Positions 11,717-24,179 of a stretch of DNA of 64,000 nt are shown here, one piece after another. Positions within the stretch are counted from its first letter, which is position 1. Each line of letters begins with the position of its first letter. This stretch comes from Azadirachta indica (Eukaryota > Streptophyta > Magnoliopsida > Sapindales > Meliaceae), in contig CM040440.1 in NCBI GenBank assembly GCA_022749755.1, forward strand, positions 7,055,269 through 7,119,268, in the 5' to 3' direction. The translations under genes and the position numbers were made by a program. The notes under the pieces were generated by a model. That model searched no databases. It was given only the letters and a program-made list of their open reading frames with translations, and was not told the DNA's origin.

Positions 11717-13229
11717 CTAAGAAACTAGCCCAGTCTCTATTTCAAGAATCGCCATCAAAAATTCATTCCACATATCAATTGGACCTGGCATGCACCAATG
11801 AACACAGTCTCTGTAACCTTTCATCCAACGGTTTCCCCAGTAATCTCCTGGATGCGCATCAGGTCTCATCAGCATTGCTTTTGTGACATCCATAATCACA
11901 AAGGTTTTGCCGTGCTTTTCACCTTCCTTTTGTGCTCTTTCAGCCTCTTCTATCTGAATTTTCCTTAATTCCCAGGCTTCACTTTCCAGGTTAATGTCAC
12001 TTTCATTCAAAGGACTTGTCCTACTGCAGCTTCCGCCCGTGTCCCAAGTTCCGTTCTCAAAGTGAGCCGGTGAAAATGTCCTGACCACTGTCACTAAGCC
12101 CCTGCATTCCTTGCAACCATTGATGTGAGCCAGTGCTGCTCGAAATGTCAGACGTATGGCACCGCCAACGCCAACATTGGTGATATTTGGTTCATTGCAG
12201 TATACACATCCGATTATTTTGCCACCGTCGTATAGGTAGATCGGTCGGAAGAACCAATGCCCCTCTGAAATGATAACGTAGTCTGTTGTGGGGAGGTTTG
12301 GGATCCAATTTTTATCAACCTTGTCAATGTGCAAATTGTAAGTGGCAGATAATGAACCATTGACGGATCTCTGTTCTCCGGTTACAAGAAAATTTGTCCG
12401 GAGATTCATAAGGGTGAAGTCATGCTCGGAAAAGTGCCATATTCGGTTCCGGTCTATTTCATTCTTGTAAATATCCTTGGGAATTTCTCTCTGCAAAACT
12501 AATTTATTTGAATAACTTTGTACTTAAAGTTGGAGTGACCAACAAATTAAATAAACAACTAAAATATCCAGAAAAATCAGACGTTTACCAGAGATAACAA
12601 ACATAAAAGCGAATGCACTTGGTTCTCAGCAACAGAATCACCAATAAATGCCATTTTGTTTCCTCGGACCATATCCAGAAAAATCTTGGGATCAAACCTT
12701 GGAAGATTACAACCTTCGGGTTTCCATCTCCAGTTCAGAAAATCTTTATCCGTCCTCCCATTCAAGAAGCAATTTTTTGATTCAGGAATTGTTGAACAGG
12801 TTGAATTCTTATAGAGTGAAGCATTATGGTCTCGTGTCCAGTGACCCTTGAACAGGTCACAATGCAAGATCGAATTGCCTAAGGAAACGGAAAAAAGTAC
12901 ATTTTCATTTATCCAAAAAATCTAATTCCCTCCAACATAATATTAGTTAAAATTATCGTTGGTTTTATACAATAGAATAACAATTAACATACATCATCAG
13001 AAAGACGCAATAAAATACCTTCGGGTGGTTTGATAACGTTGACACCCTTTCGTTGAATTTCGCTTCTGGAAATGGCCTCAAAAGGGCTTGGAAAGTAGAG
13101 AAAGAAACTGAAAAGCATTGTTAAAGCTAGAGAAGAAAAGAAGAAAGAAGCTAGTCTCCCACTGTTGAGACATATATCCCTTTTATTATGGTGATTAAGA
13201 GATTTATCTTGGAAATGAGCAGACTTCAT
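11717..13229 (-). CDS. Trichome birefringence-like (DUF231) O-acetyltransferase, copy A
   Basis: Golgi type II membrane protein of the TBL/PMR5 family, whose members O-acetylate wall polysaccharides. The closest subgroup by motif is TBL19-TBL27, which includes AXY4 (xyloglucan O-acetyltransferase). Three exons, 13019-13229, 12589-12878 and 11717-12490, total 1275 nt and 424 aa. A hydrophobic signal anchor lies at about residues 21-45. The PMR5 N-terminal domain starts at CDLFKGHW (Cys77), GDS is at 150-152, and the DCVH motif is at 395-398. The residues after GDS read VAENQ, whereas the tandem copy and typical members have Arg in place of Glu. Start chosen at MKSAHF; an ATG-less in-frame extension exists upstream. 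Exon 2 has the same length (290 nt) as in copy B, confirming a tandem duplication. The exact acceptor polymer is inference. Confidence 0.92.
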
Positions 13230-13919
13230 TTTGCATGTACTCGTCCAAGAAGACAACAAAATGGAGAAAAGGATTTAGAGATGGTAATTGTTTTCCTTTT
13301 GAAAAGCAAAAGAATGAAATTAGAGAGTTTTTTGGATTCTGTAAATTCTTCCATGTAGGAAGATGAATGGATTATTTTTTAGAGGTCATTTTTAATTTTC
13401 TAATGAGATTTAAGGCAGAAGTCTAGCTCTAACCCTTCTGTGTAGGCATGCAATGTAATTGCTCATCGTTTTGATTTGCGCACATGGTAGAACATGTTAT
13501 TCAGCAACTGCATGCATGTGATTCTGCGGAAAGTCTTTACTACCTGCCTGGTTTCTCGGCGTAATCTCACCTTTGTTAGGGAAATAGTCTCTTCGTATTT
13601 TGTTTTATCTTATTTTGAGGTGCCATTCTTCACACTTAAATTCACCACCTAATCTTGACCAGGACAAACCCTATGCCCATGATGTCCAAAAGAGTAATTT
13701 TTCTGTACAATATTATTTATTGATAAAAAAAATAAAAAAGTAAAGAATTTAATTTCAAATAATGTTCCTTCTGTCTTAAGTAAACAATTATTTATTATTA
13801 TAATAATAATTATTATTTTGATAATAAAATGAATATATATATTTATATAAGTATGCGTATGGGGAAAAATTTATGACTGAATTTACGGTAGATAATGAGA
13901 AATTAACCTAAACCCTAAA
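13230..13919. promoter_or_regulatory. Promoter region of TBL copy A / 3' flank of copy B
   Basis: This 0.69 kb region separates the two tandem TBL genes. It must contain the 3' UTR and poly(A) site of copy B on its left side and the promoter of copy A on its right. An AT-rich patch with repeated ATAATAATTATT lies at about 13790-13850. I could not assign a TATA box with confidence. Confidence 0.4.
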
Positions 13920-16148
13920 TCAAGAAATTAAACCGGCTTCCTCTGTAAAAAATGCCATCAAAAAATCACTCCAGACATCAATTGGACCAGGCAAGCACCA
14001 ATGAACACAGTCATTGTAGCCCTTCATCCATTTGTTTCCCCAGTAAGCTCCAGGGTGCCCATCTGGTCTCATAAGCATAGCTCTTGTCACGTCCAAAACC
14101 CTAAACCTCTTCCTCGCCTTCTTACCAGCTTCATTTCTTGCTCTTTCAATTTCTTCAACCTGAATGCTTCTCAATTTCCACTCGTCATCTGTCAAATCAA
14201 TCTCTCTCTCCCCGTAGGGACTTGTTCTATTGCAACTTCCTCCAGTGTTCCAGGTCCCGTTCTCGAAATGAGCTGGTGAAAATGTCCTCAACAACGTCAC
14301 TATCTTCTTGCATTCCTTGCACTCATTGATGTATCTGAATGCAGCTCGAAAGGTCAACCCAATGGCGTCGAGAACATCATATCTTGTGACATTTGGTTCA
14401 CTGCAATAGACGCAACCGATCACATTTGAAGCTTGGTGTAGGTAAATTGGCCGAAAAAACCAATGTGCATTTGAGATGATTGCATAGTCTACGGTAGGAA
14501 GGTCTCTAGCCCACTTATCATCAATCTTGTCAAGGTACAAGTCGAAAACGCCCGACGATGAACCATTGATCATTCTCTCCTCGCCCACGACGAGAAATTT
14601 AGACCACAGCATTGTGAGGGTGAAGTCATGCTCAGTAAAATACCATATACGATGCCGGTCTTCAGCATCTTTGTAAGCATCAATCGGAATTTCCTCCTGC
14701 AATATTTCAAAACTTATATATTTAATTTAATCCTTATACAGAAAATGTCACTATAAATGTAACATTATTTTTTACCCACACTATTAGAAAATTATTGGAA
14801 TTTAGCGTTTGTTTCTGACTTAATCTAATCATTAATTACTTTTTAATTCATGTTATCACTAGCAAAGGTACATTTCTTGTTGGTCTTTATTTGCTCTCTA
14901 ATTGCTAGTCAAAAAGTAATCTTAAAAATAATAAAGATGGTGCTTAGCCCTGTTTTGTTTTTTTCACTTTAATTGTTGAGCACCACACGTGTCCTTAGCT
15001 TTTCTTTTCTCCTTTTTTCGAAAGCGAACGCAATTATTATCACGCTAAGAGGGTTCTTGATTTCGGATCACAGAAGATTTGAATTGATTACCTTTTCCGA
15101 AATAGAGACATGAAAACATAAAGGATTTTTTTCTCTAATTGTAATTAATATTATAGGTTGGGAATTAAATGAAATTTAAATTTATTACTAATTAATCTTC
15201 GAAAATTAGGACTCGCCCTATGATATTACACCAAGTGCTTTCGCATCTTCCCAAATATGCTTGCTTGCTCCAATAGAAAGCAACAAAAAGACTTTCATTT
15301 TACAAAACAACCGCATACAAGCAAAGGACAATGAAGTTACCATATAGAAATAATCCATGCATATTTTCCCTTTTTAATTTTTAATTTTTTATTTTTCCTC
15401 CATGCTTCTGAGAAGCAGCTTCTCTTATGATAATTCAACTAATTAACTGAAAATGCGCTCAATATTCAATTTGTATGAAAAAAGATGAAAGCTTTGAATT
15501 TTGATGCATAAACTGACCTGTGATAAGAGACAGAGGAGGGATTCCAGGTGGTTTCTAGCAACTGAGTCGCCAATAAATGCAAGTTGTTTGCCTCGAAGAA
15601 TTGTCAGAAATGCCTTGGCATCAAACCTTGCAAGCTCGCAATTGTCTGGTTTCCATCTCCAATTTAGGAAATCTGTATCCTTTCTTCCATGCCTGAAGCA
15701 ATTCTTCGATATCGGAATTGTTGCACAACTTGAATTTGTATATTGTGACCCTCTTAGGTCTGGAACCCAATGCCCCTTGAACAAGTCACACTTCTCATGA
15801 AAATTTTCTACAATTACAAAACCAAACAAACTAAAGACTCAAAAACATGTTACAACTTTCTGCTGTTGGTACAAAAAAATATATATTTAAAAAAAAAAAA
15901 GAAAAGAAAACGCATGCAGTTACAGTACCTTTATGTGGTTTGATCAAGCTAAGTTTTTGATCGTAGCCATTTTTAGGCATAATCTTTAAAGGGTTTGGAG
16001 AATAGAGGAAGAAGAAGCTGAAAACGGTGGTTAAAACTAGAGAAGAAAACAAGAATGGAGCAAGTCTTCCCATGATGCTGCATCTCTCCTTTTTGCTACA
16101 GTAAATGTGGAGTTTATCAAGAAATAGAGGAGAAGAAGAAAACTTCAT
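13920..16148 (-). CDS. Trichome birefringence-like (DUF231) O-acetyltransferase, copy B
   Basis: Second tandem TBL gene, same subgroup (TBL19-TBL27/AXY4-like) and same three-exon structure as its neighbour: 15929-16148, 15518-15807 and 13920-14696, 1287 nt, 428 aa. Exon 2 is again 290 nt and exon 3 is one codon longer than in copy A. Features: N-terminal basic stretch then a signal anchor (about residues 27-50), CDLFKGHW from Cys80, the canonical GDSVARNH block with GDS at 153-155, and DCVHWC with Asp399 and His402. The catalytic Ser, Asp and His of this esterase-like family are thus present. Intron 2 is long (14697-15517). A pure CT tract sits just upstream of the ATG on the coding strand. 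Expected role is polysaccharide O-acetylation in the Golgi lumen; xyloglucan as acceptor is a guess from the subgroup. Confidence 0.93.
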
Positions 16149-16152
16149 ATCC

Positions 16153-16156
<4 letters not shown>

Positions 16157-16193
<37 letters not shown>
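16157..16193. repeat. (GA)n microsatellite in TBL copy B leader
   Basis: About 18 uninterrupted GA units occur on the plus strand, a CT tract on the coding strand of TBL copy B, about 10-45 nt upstream of its ATG. CT-rich leader tracts are common in plant promoters, and the length is likely to vary between alleles. Confidence 0.95.
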
Positions 16194-16195
<2 letters not shown>

Positions 16196-17075
16196 TAGTA
16201 CCAATTATAAAGGGTGAAATATTTTATTTTATTTTTGTTTTAATTTATAAATTTTGAAGAATGAAATAATGGTGATGTGCGGAAATTGTTTTTAACTTCT
16301 CCGATTAAAACTAAATAGAAAGGCAGGAGCGGTGGAAGAGACAAAAAGTCCACTCCTTTCATGTCAGGTAACGCTGGCCGTCTGATTTAGACACTTGGCA
16401 CCACACAGTAATCACCAGGTACAGGGATAAATGTGATAACCTTTTAGTTAGTGGGCCATAAATATTTACAACCCGATTTCACGGCGCGATTTGTTGGTTC
16501 AGGATATGGTTAAAGGAAAGTCCAAACGTGGTTTTTATGTAGTACAAGCTCATACATAGAGTTGACAAGCAAAGCAAAGGAATGATAAATCATGGCCGTT
16601 AAAAGCAGTTGATCCATGATTTTACATAGGCCATACGTGATAAACTTTTACATCATGATGTGAAGAATCCGGGAGGGTCCATCTAGTGAACCGTACGAAC
16701 AATATTTTGGAAGGTAGCATGCATATATTTCAATTTTCAAATATAACTGCCGACATTCTTTTCTTGTAGAAAACCGTGTCTTAAAACAAGTTTTTGAAAG
16801 ACTAGAGTTTTGTCGTTAAAACGTGTAACATGTTTGATTTTGGGATCATTATGTGCCTCTGCTTGTTACAAAATTAAGCTCCGTTTGCCTACTTCTTACT
16901 GATATAATCTTAAGAACCTGAAGCAGGATGTCTCAATATGTAGCTTCACTGAGAAAATATTATAACTTCTTACTTCATTTTCGTGTGTACACATAGGAGC
17001 CAGCATGGTCGCCCATAAGTAAAGTAGAGAATGGAGCCCAAGTTGGGGTGAAGCAGGTAAGCCCAAGGAATCATC
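16194..17075. other. Upstream region of TBL copy B, no gene seen
   Basis: This stretch is non-coding and moderately AT-rich, carrying the presumed promoter of TBL copy B in its left part. No ORF with family resemblance is seen. Confidence 0.5.
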
Positions 17076-17083
17076 GTCATCCT

Positions 17084-19240
17084 TAAGGATGGCAAAAATT
17101 CTTACTGGGCCTGACCCGTTCGAATTGAGAATCAAAAAAGAATTTTCAGAAAAAATAAGGATCGGATTGAATTTGAAAACGGATCGGGGACGGAGATGTC
17201 CCTCTTTCTCCGACCCCGATTCCCCGAAAAAAAAAAAAGTTTTCTAAAATTATAATTATATTTATTTTATTTAATAAATATTATGTACCTTTCACATTTC
17301 TCAATTTTATCAATCAAGTCCTTCAAAAAAGTTTATATTTTTTTAATTCAATCAATTAGGTCCTTTACATAATATTGTTATATTTTTTAAAAAACCTAAA
17401 TTATTTATTATATATATTCAAAAAAAGAAAAATCCTATATCTAAAGAAAACTCTCACCTTTTCATAACCACCCTCAAAATATTTTTTTGGCAAAATTATC
17501 GAAAAATAAAAAAGTCCAATATTAATTTACTATATTTTCTCTAACATTATCAATTCTATTAAAAATTATATTATGATCTACTATTATACTTATTTATTTT
17601 TTTATTTATATAGCTTAATAAAAAATTATACTAAATGTATTAATCAAATTTGATATTTTATTTTAATAAAGTTATTATAAATTGTATCAATTAAATTAAT
17701 GATTATTGTTCATTACTTTATTTTCATCAATTTATAAAATAATCAAATATTTAATTTTATTATATTATTATGATGATATGTAAAATTGTAATTTCACATA
17801 TATAAAATTTAATTTAATTTATTATTATTAAAAATATAATCAATTTGATTTATATTATAAGATTTGATGAAAAGTTCAAAATTGATGATGTTCTTTTTAA
17901 TAATAAGTTCCTTCCCTCTAATTTTCTTATCTTAAAATACTATTGTCTATTCGTGAGGTTTGTGTTCCACCAATCAAATCTCACAAAACATGAGATTGAT
18001 ATAAAAAAATTTAAAACTTTTTCCTATGTTTAATTTAAAGAGATATAAAAAAACAAAATTCTAATTTTGATTTACATAGAAATAAAAAAATATTTATATC
18101 ATATTTAAAATATATATTTTTTTAGAAAAAAATAATACAGTTTACTAGGTCAAAATGCAAAATTGATTTTATTTTTGTTGTTTAATTAATTGGCTAATTT
18201 AATAAATTGGATTATATGTCTTTTGAAGTTTGGCGAATTCTAAATCTAATTGTTCATATATTCAATCACATCTCCCAAAAGAATATTGCATCATATTTTC
18301 AGTTTAATAGTTGCTAAATTAGTTGTAATTAATTCAACTCTTTTTCCTAATGATAAAAAGATAAATATATATTTTGCTGATTTTGCTTGATTAAAATATA
18401 TGTTAAAATAAAAATATTTTTTAAAATCAAGAAAACGTTGGAAGATAGACAACCAATTAATTCGTTTTTTGTGTAGGCATTGGAAAAAAAATCATCTCTT
18501 TAATAATATTTTCTTAGTGTTTGTTTGGTTTTGTTTTTTTATTGGTCATAAGGGTTTTTTTAATGATAAAAATCCTTTTCAAATTTTTTATATATCGTTT
18601 AGTTGACAACGAAAAAGAGTTTTTGTAAATTAAAAAAACTGTTTTCCTTCTATTAGAAAAAGCCAAAAATTTGGGTTTTTGGCAGTAAAACTTCTCTACC
18701 TTTTTTAAAAGGTAAAATTGTTTAAAATACCCTTATTTTATTTTAAAAATTTTATGTTATTTCTTTAAAATAAAATATTAAAAATTTGTCTATTAAAATA
18801 ATTACTCAAATTTTTCTCAAAAGTCATTTGTAACAAGCAAACGATTAATAAATTTTTGTTAAAAATTTTATTTATAAAAGTTTTACGAATAAAAATTCTA
18901 TTTTAAAAAGTTATATTTCAAAAGTTATACCAAACAGATCCTTAATCATTAATATTAAATATTTTTCATTTACATATTTTATCAAACAAGTGTGAGTAGT
19001 CCGATGATAAATAATGTGTTAGTTTTTCTTGAAGTCTTTGCTTTAAATTCTTAGGGTAGCAACAATCGTTCTTTATTTTTGTGGTCAAAGTGACGTCAAA
19101 GTCGGAGTCGGGGATTCACAGAGATGCCCGGCCTAAATTGGAGTCATCTCCGACCCGTCGTCAAATGGAAGAAATCGGAGATGGGTCAAAGATGGAGATG
19201 GTCATGTCCAATCGGGGTCAAGGCCCATTGTCTAACTCTA
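17084..19240. mobile_element. Degenerate non-autonomous hAT-type transposon (about 2.16 kb)
   Basis: The left end reads TAAGGATGGCAA and the right end TTGTCTAACTCTA, an imperfect inverted match of the plant hAT terminus TAGRGATGGCAA. The 8 bp flanks are GTCATCCT (17076-17083) and GTCATCAT (19241-19248), a 7/8 target duplication of hAT length. Both subterminal regions (about 17095-17230 and 19085-19235) are GC-rich with GGGCC/GACCCG/CGGGG motifs, while the interior is very AT-rich and codes for nothing recognisable. The interior at 17410-17650 aligns with 51840-52110 and 52240-52475, so this is a multi-copy family. It also encloses a second, unrelated repeat at 18516-18945. Confidence 0.75.
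18516..18945. repeat. AT-rich dispersed repeat, copy 2 (nested in hAT relic)
   Basis: This block aligns with 7569-7930. The left end contains GTTTGTTTGGTTT and the right end ACCAAACAGATCCTTAA, imperfect inverted repeats of each other (TGTTTGG / CCAAACA). Those ends suggest a small DNA transposon inserted into the hAT relic. No clear target duplication was found. Confidence 0.6.
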
Positions 19241-20036
19241 GTCATCATCGTCTTACACTAGGCGGAAATGTCATGTACTCTCTCTAACAACCGGGCCTGA
19301 GCCCAATGTAGGAGGCGAATAAATATTGCAAAATTGGTATTAACACATGTTATGCGTATAATATTCACTTCTCCAAGGAAAAATTTGTGTTAACCCCAAT
19401 CTTCCTCTTCATCTCCAAGTTTTTCTGGCACGACTTTTAACAGAAAAAATTTAAAATTGAGTCCGGCATCAATTTTCAGAGTTTGTTTTCGTTTTTAAGT
19501 CAGAACAATGGTTGAACATTGTGGTCTGTGGTATTTTTCTTGTTAAATGCTTATCAAAGTAGTTAGAATCCATTTCCAATGTTCAGAACCACATATATTA
19601 ATAATATAAATTTGGTAAATTACAATGACAAAGCAATATGGTAGAGGGGGAGACCCATGGCATTTTTTATGTAACAAGCAGCACACATTGATTGATTTTG
19701 TGGTACACATTAACTTGAGATGAGGCTTTTATACCTTGCCAATCAAAATTATTTCTTTTCTTTCATTAATATATATTTTTTTAATCTCATCACTTTAAGA
19801 AATAAATCCTATTTAATGCATTATGAGTTATTTAAAAACAATAATTCAATCCCTTGTCAGCAGCATCTTCCCTTCTTTACTATTTTGGAGTTGGGATCCA
19901 ATTTGTTTTGAAGTATCAACAAGTCCAAGATTGAATAAGCCAAAATATAATTTCAGAAATAATTGAATACATAGTATTCGTAAGTTCTTCCAATATAGAC
20001 ACAAGAGTTTGAAAGCAGAAGGCCAGTCTTGGCAAG

Positions 20037-20039
20037 ATA

Positions 20040-20086
<47 letters not shown>

Positions 20087-20087
20087 C
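20037..20087. repeat. Compound (ATAC)n(AT)n microsatellite
   Basis: About seven ATAC/ACAT tetranucleotide units are followed directly by about ten TA units. A short (GT)n run lies about 30 bp further on, at about 20116-20130. Confidence 0.9.
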
Positions 20088-21030
20088 AGAACTGACAATT
20101 CATGAACGTTTATGCGTGTGTGTGTGTGTATAAAATATCAATGATGTAACATGGGGGCAGCTATGTTTAATTGATGTGTCCAATTCTGAAAATAGACAGC
20201 TTAACAGACAGACGAACATTGCAGACACTCTCACATTCTCCTTATCTTTTCTGATAGTAACTAAACAAACCATGCCCCTTTTTGTATATCTACCAATTCC
20301 TGCAATTTTTTTTTTTTTTTTGGGGTGACCCTTTCTGCTTAATTGTCTTTAATCTCTGGCTGGTAAAGTGTAAAGATGTTGTAATTTGGTGAGGAAGCAC
20401 TGCTATTAATACTCTGTTTACTAATTACTTGGATAATCCTGAAATGCGCATTTGCAAAAGTTGTGTTATCGGCAATTCACGACATAGATTTTAATTTGTT
20501 GTTTCTTTTGTGGGTTGCTCCATGTGCTGTGGCCCATATTATGTGCATAAAAATGAAAAAGAACAAAAAAAAAAAATCAATATTCATTTTTTGTTAAAAG
20601 AACACGGAAATTTGTTTGATGTGTTTTTACTTTTTTTTTTTTTCTCGGCACCAAGTGAGATAAATGTGGCCATTTATGCATTTATTTCCACTTGCGGATA
20701 TTGAGATAATCAGAAGTTAAAATCCCAAAAAAATAAAAAAAATAAAAAAAGAACAGTTGTATTTTGACTATTTATGTATTTAAATTTATTAATAATAATA
20801 ATAATAAAGATGGAAAAATGAACATGGGCAACAATTGTATTAGATTGTTGTTCCGTGAAGATAGAATATGTAGAAGCAAGAGAGCAGGATATGCTGGGTA
20901 TCAGAATCAAATGAATATTTAGAGAGCTCGAAACTTCTTCGATCTAGTGCTGCACTAGCTTCGCTCATCGGTTAGATTCTCTGGAAACAAAGATCGATCC
21001 ACTTGATATGGAGAGAAAATAAATAATAAA

Positions 21031-21068
21031 TATATAATATAATATAATATAATATAATATAATATATA
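21031..21068. repeat. (AATAT)n tandem repeat
   Basis: Six to seven units of the pentamer TAATA/AATAT lie in a row inside an AT-rich stretch. Confidence 0.85.
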
Positions 21069-21320
21069 AAAGAATAAATCAGCAGGTCAAATAATTAGAA
21101 GACTAGTTGATATTATATTAAAATGATGTATACAGCAGCATGGCCAGAGTGGCCCATCACATGGGAGTGGGTTTCAGTTTTAGTTAGCTTAGCTTAGCTG
21201 CTTAGCTGCTTAGCTAGCAGAGCAGCACAGTATGCTCACATGTGAGCCTGCTAAAATACCAAGACAAAAATCGATTCCATCGCTTTGAGATTCAAATACT
21301 GCCTATCATCCCATGTTCAA

Positions 21321-21345
21321 TTCACTTCACTTCACTTCACTTCAC
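21321..21345. repeat. (TTCAC)5 tandem repeat
   Basis: There are five perfect copies of TTCAC. About 130 bp upstream (21186-21216) is a related-looking but distinct run of TTAGC/TTAGCTGC units. Confidence 0.9.
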
Positions 21346-22263
21346 TGCTTGCTTGCTAGTCACTGTATCAGTACCAGTATTTTGTGGGCTAGCTTTAGCT
21401 TTGCTGGATCAAAAGATGGAGTTCCCATGCTTGGTTGCTAGGGTACACACCCACCTTACCGCATAAAATTGCAATATCTCTTTGTTTTTCTAGAACTGAC
21501 TTCCGGTGAAAATGACAATAATATTTCTCAATAATGCATCTTTTCATATGTTTAAACTCCTTATCCATGTAATTAAATTAATGCATCTATTCACAAAATT
21601 TTTTCGATTTGTATATTTTAACGTTGTTGTCTGTAAAAAACATAATAACAGGGTGTAATAATATCACAGTCTCATCAATCCAAGTATATACATAATAACA
21701 TTTAATATTTACATGATTGAATTATCCTAGCTATAATGGTATGGTGAGAAATCTCATATTTAACGTTGTCTAAATCTTTCTAAACATAGGTTTTCATTTG
21801 ACAAATTTTAAATCCTTTATGGACATCAGCTTCCAACAAACTCAGAAACAACTGCTCTGTCCGGTAGAAGCAAACCAACAAAAAATTTGACAATAAAGGT
21901 CTGCAATAACTGTTGATTAGAACATTTTGTGTATACATTGATGTCTATGTACTCGTAAATGTATATATGGATAAAGTAACTGCCTCAACTAACAAATATG
22001 AATTTCAGGAGAAGTGCAAAAATGAATGAACTCAGGCCTACGTGCACATACAGTTGTCCCAATTAGCTTGAGGCATATGCATTCAATGCATTAATTATGC
22101 GTAACCTTACTCACATGGGAATGGGGCTACTGAAAACTTTCGGAGTTTTCAGACCGCACTTCCCTCCCTACCTACGCTCTCTTCTTTGACATGTATTTTG
22201 GTTGTTTTCTTTCTCTTTTAATTTCGCAAAACAAATTAAACAAATCAAAGGTGACAATTTGGT

Positions 22264-22280
22264 CACACACACACACACAC
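22264..22280. repeat. (CA)n microsatellite
   Basis: About eight CA units sit in non-coding DNA. Confidence 0.85.
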
Positions 22281-24179
22281 GCATTATAAAAATCTTTAGG
22301 TTGACTGCCATGATTTTCTCCCAATATAATCCTTTCCCTTTTCCTTCGTAATTTAATTATGAGATCATAATTAATACAGATTTTAGAGTTCATCTCGCCA
22401 GCTATCCTTCTAAATCTTAGAATTAATGATCTTCATTATTAATGTATACTCTAAAAACATCAATTTGTTGAATCTGATATTATTTTATAAAGAAATAAAA
22501 ATTGATTGATTAATCGAGATGCTCCTTAATACTGTATAAGATATATCATAATTATATTTTATCATTTTTTTAAAAAATTTCTTAACGCGTCATCTGTAGG
22601 ATTGCATTAACCCAATATTACATATTTAAAACATAGACAAAAATAAATAATATAATCTAATCAATAAAACTAAATAAATAAATGCTTGGGTCACGACAGC
22701 TTGTGTATTTCCAGGCCTTGTGAGAACGATTATAATGGCGTTTCCACAGGCCTAAATCTAATCAATGAAACAGTCGACATGGCTTTTCATGGGCATCAGA
22801 TTCATTAAAAGGGATTTCTAGTCTATACACATTCCATTTATTCTTGCAGATTTTTGTCTTTTATTTCTATTTTAATTATATAGCACAGGGCCACAGGCAT
22901 TCAAAAAGAATATGCCATGAACTGCGGCTGCGGCCTAGAGTAAGGGGGAGAGAGAAAGAGAGAGAGTCGGAGCATATATAATACAAAATGATGTGAGTTT
23001 GTTGGACTTTCCCATTTAATTCATGAATTTTACATTTTTTTTCATTTATTAAGTTCATGCACAGCTAATAAATATAATATTAAATAAATATTTTATCAGA
23101 GTTGTTATGTTTAATATATAAAATAACAAATTTGTTAGTCACACTTTTTTAATAGATTTACACAATCTTAGGAATTGATTGTTTAAATTACTTTGTAACA
23201 AAATTTAAGGAAATAAATACACTCTATCTATAATTATGATTTTTAACAGTGTAATCTAAGAAATATTTTTTTATGAAAATGTCTAATAAATATTTATCTT
23301 ATTGATAATTAATAATTAAAAACCATTAAATTTTGTAAATTCTAAATTTACACTTAAATCGGTGCTCAGAAAAGAAACAGCTGGGAAACATGATGCTTTC
23401 AGTTAACGAAGATAATGTTGGGTGGATCTTTCTCGCTACTTAGAGACACCGCGTTAGTAACATCATTAACAAAAGTCAATAAATATATAATATGAATATA
23501 ACCCGCGAAAAGCTAATTAAAGAAACTTCTTAGAAGTTTGTTATTTAGGAATAAAAAGTAGTTTTTGGGCATAGATTTTCGGCCATTACTGCAGTGATAC
23601 AAGGTACTGGTATCCACTTTCACTTTACGAGAAGAATTTTTTGTAAGGTGATCTGCAATTTGGCTGTACTTAGTTGTCACTTGTACAATATTTCAGCTAA
23701 CTCTTCCAAGGGATTTTTCTCAAGTTGACTATGCTTGGTTGTAGTTGGTTGCTTGTTTATTTAATTGATTATGATATGACATATTTTAGCTGTGATTTTC
23801 AAAATTCCCCATCTCAGAAACTAGGAAATTTACACACTTCACGCCTTTATTAATACTTCTCTCAAGTGTATCAACACAAGTTCTTGCTCTCACTTTTTCC
23901 TCCCTCTCTCTATCTTTCTCTCTTGACATATATCACCCTCATATGTCAAATCTACACGCATAAGTCCTGGATTCTGTTTCCATTTTGATTTCGAAGGTCT
24001 AGATTTGGTTTCTTTATTGTCTCTCTCTCTCTCTTTCTATTTTCTCAGCTATGATGCTGTAAAAATCTCATTGCTGAATTCTCAGATCAGTTCATTGCTT
24101 GTCTTCAGTCTTGATCGATCTGGGTATCATCAATCTTTTCTCCTTTGTTTTTCTGTAGGAGTGAAATTCAGGACAGGAA

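Larger units (their letters stand above)
19249..24179. other. Gene-poor intergenic DNA and CSLC4 upstream region
   Basis: This is non-coding DNA of about 4.9 kb with several simple repeats, listed separately. About 20900-21450 is less AT-rich and contains short direct repeats and a 14 bp palindrome, but no ORF. The last 300 bp (about 23880-24179) are CT-rich, as expected for the CSLC4 leader. Confidence 0.5.

Noticed and set aside
20897..21480. Plant microRNA precursor
   Set aside because: I compared by eye with common conserved plant miRNAs and saw no mature sequence, and no long hairpin beyond the 14 bp palindrome.
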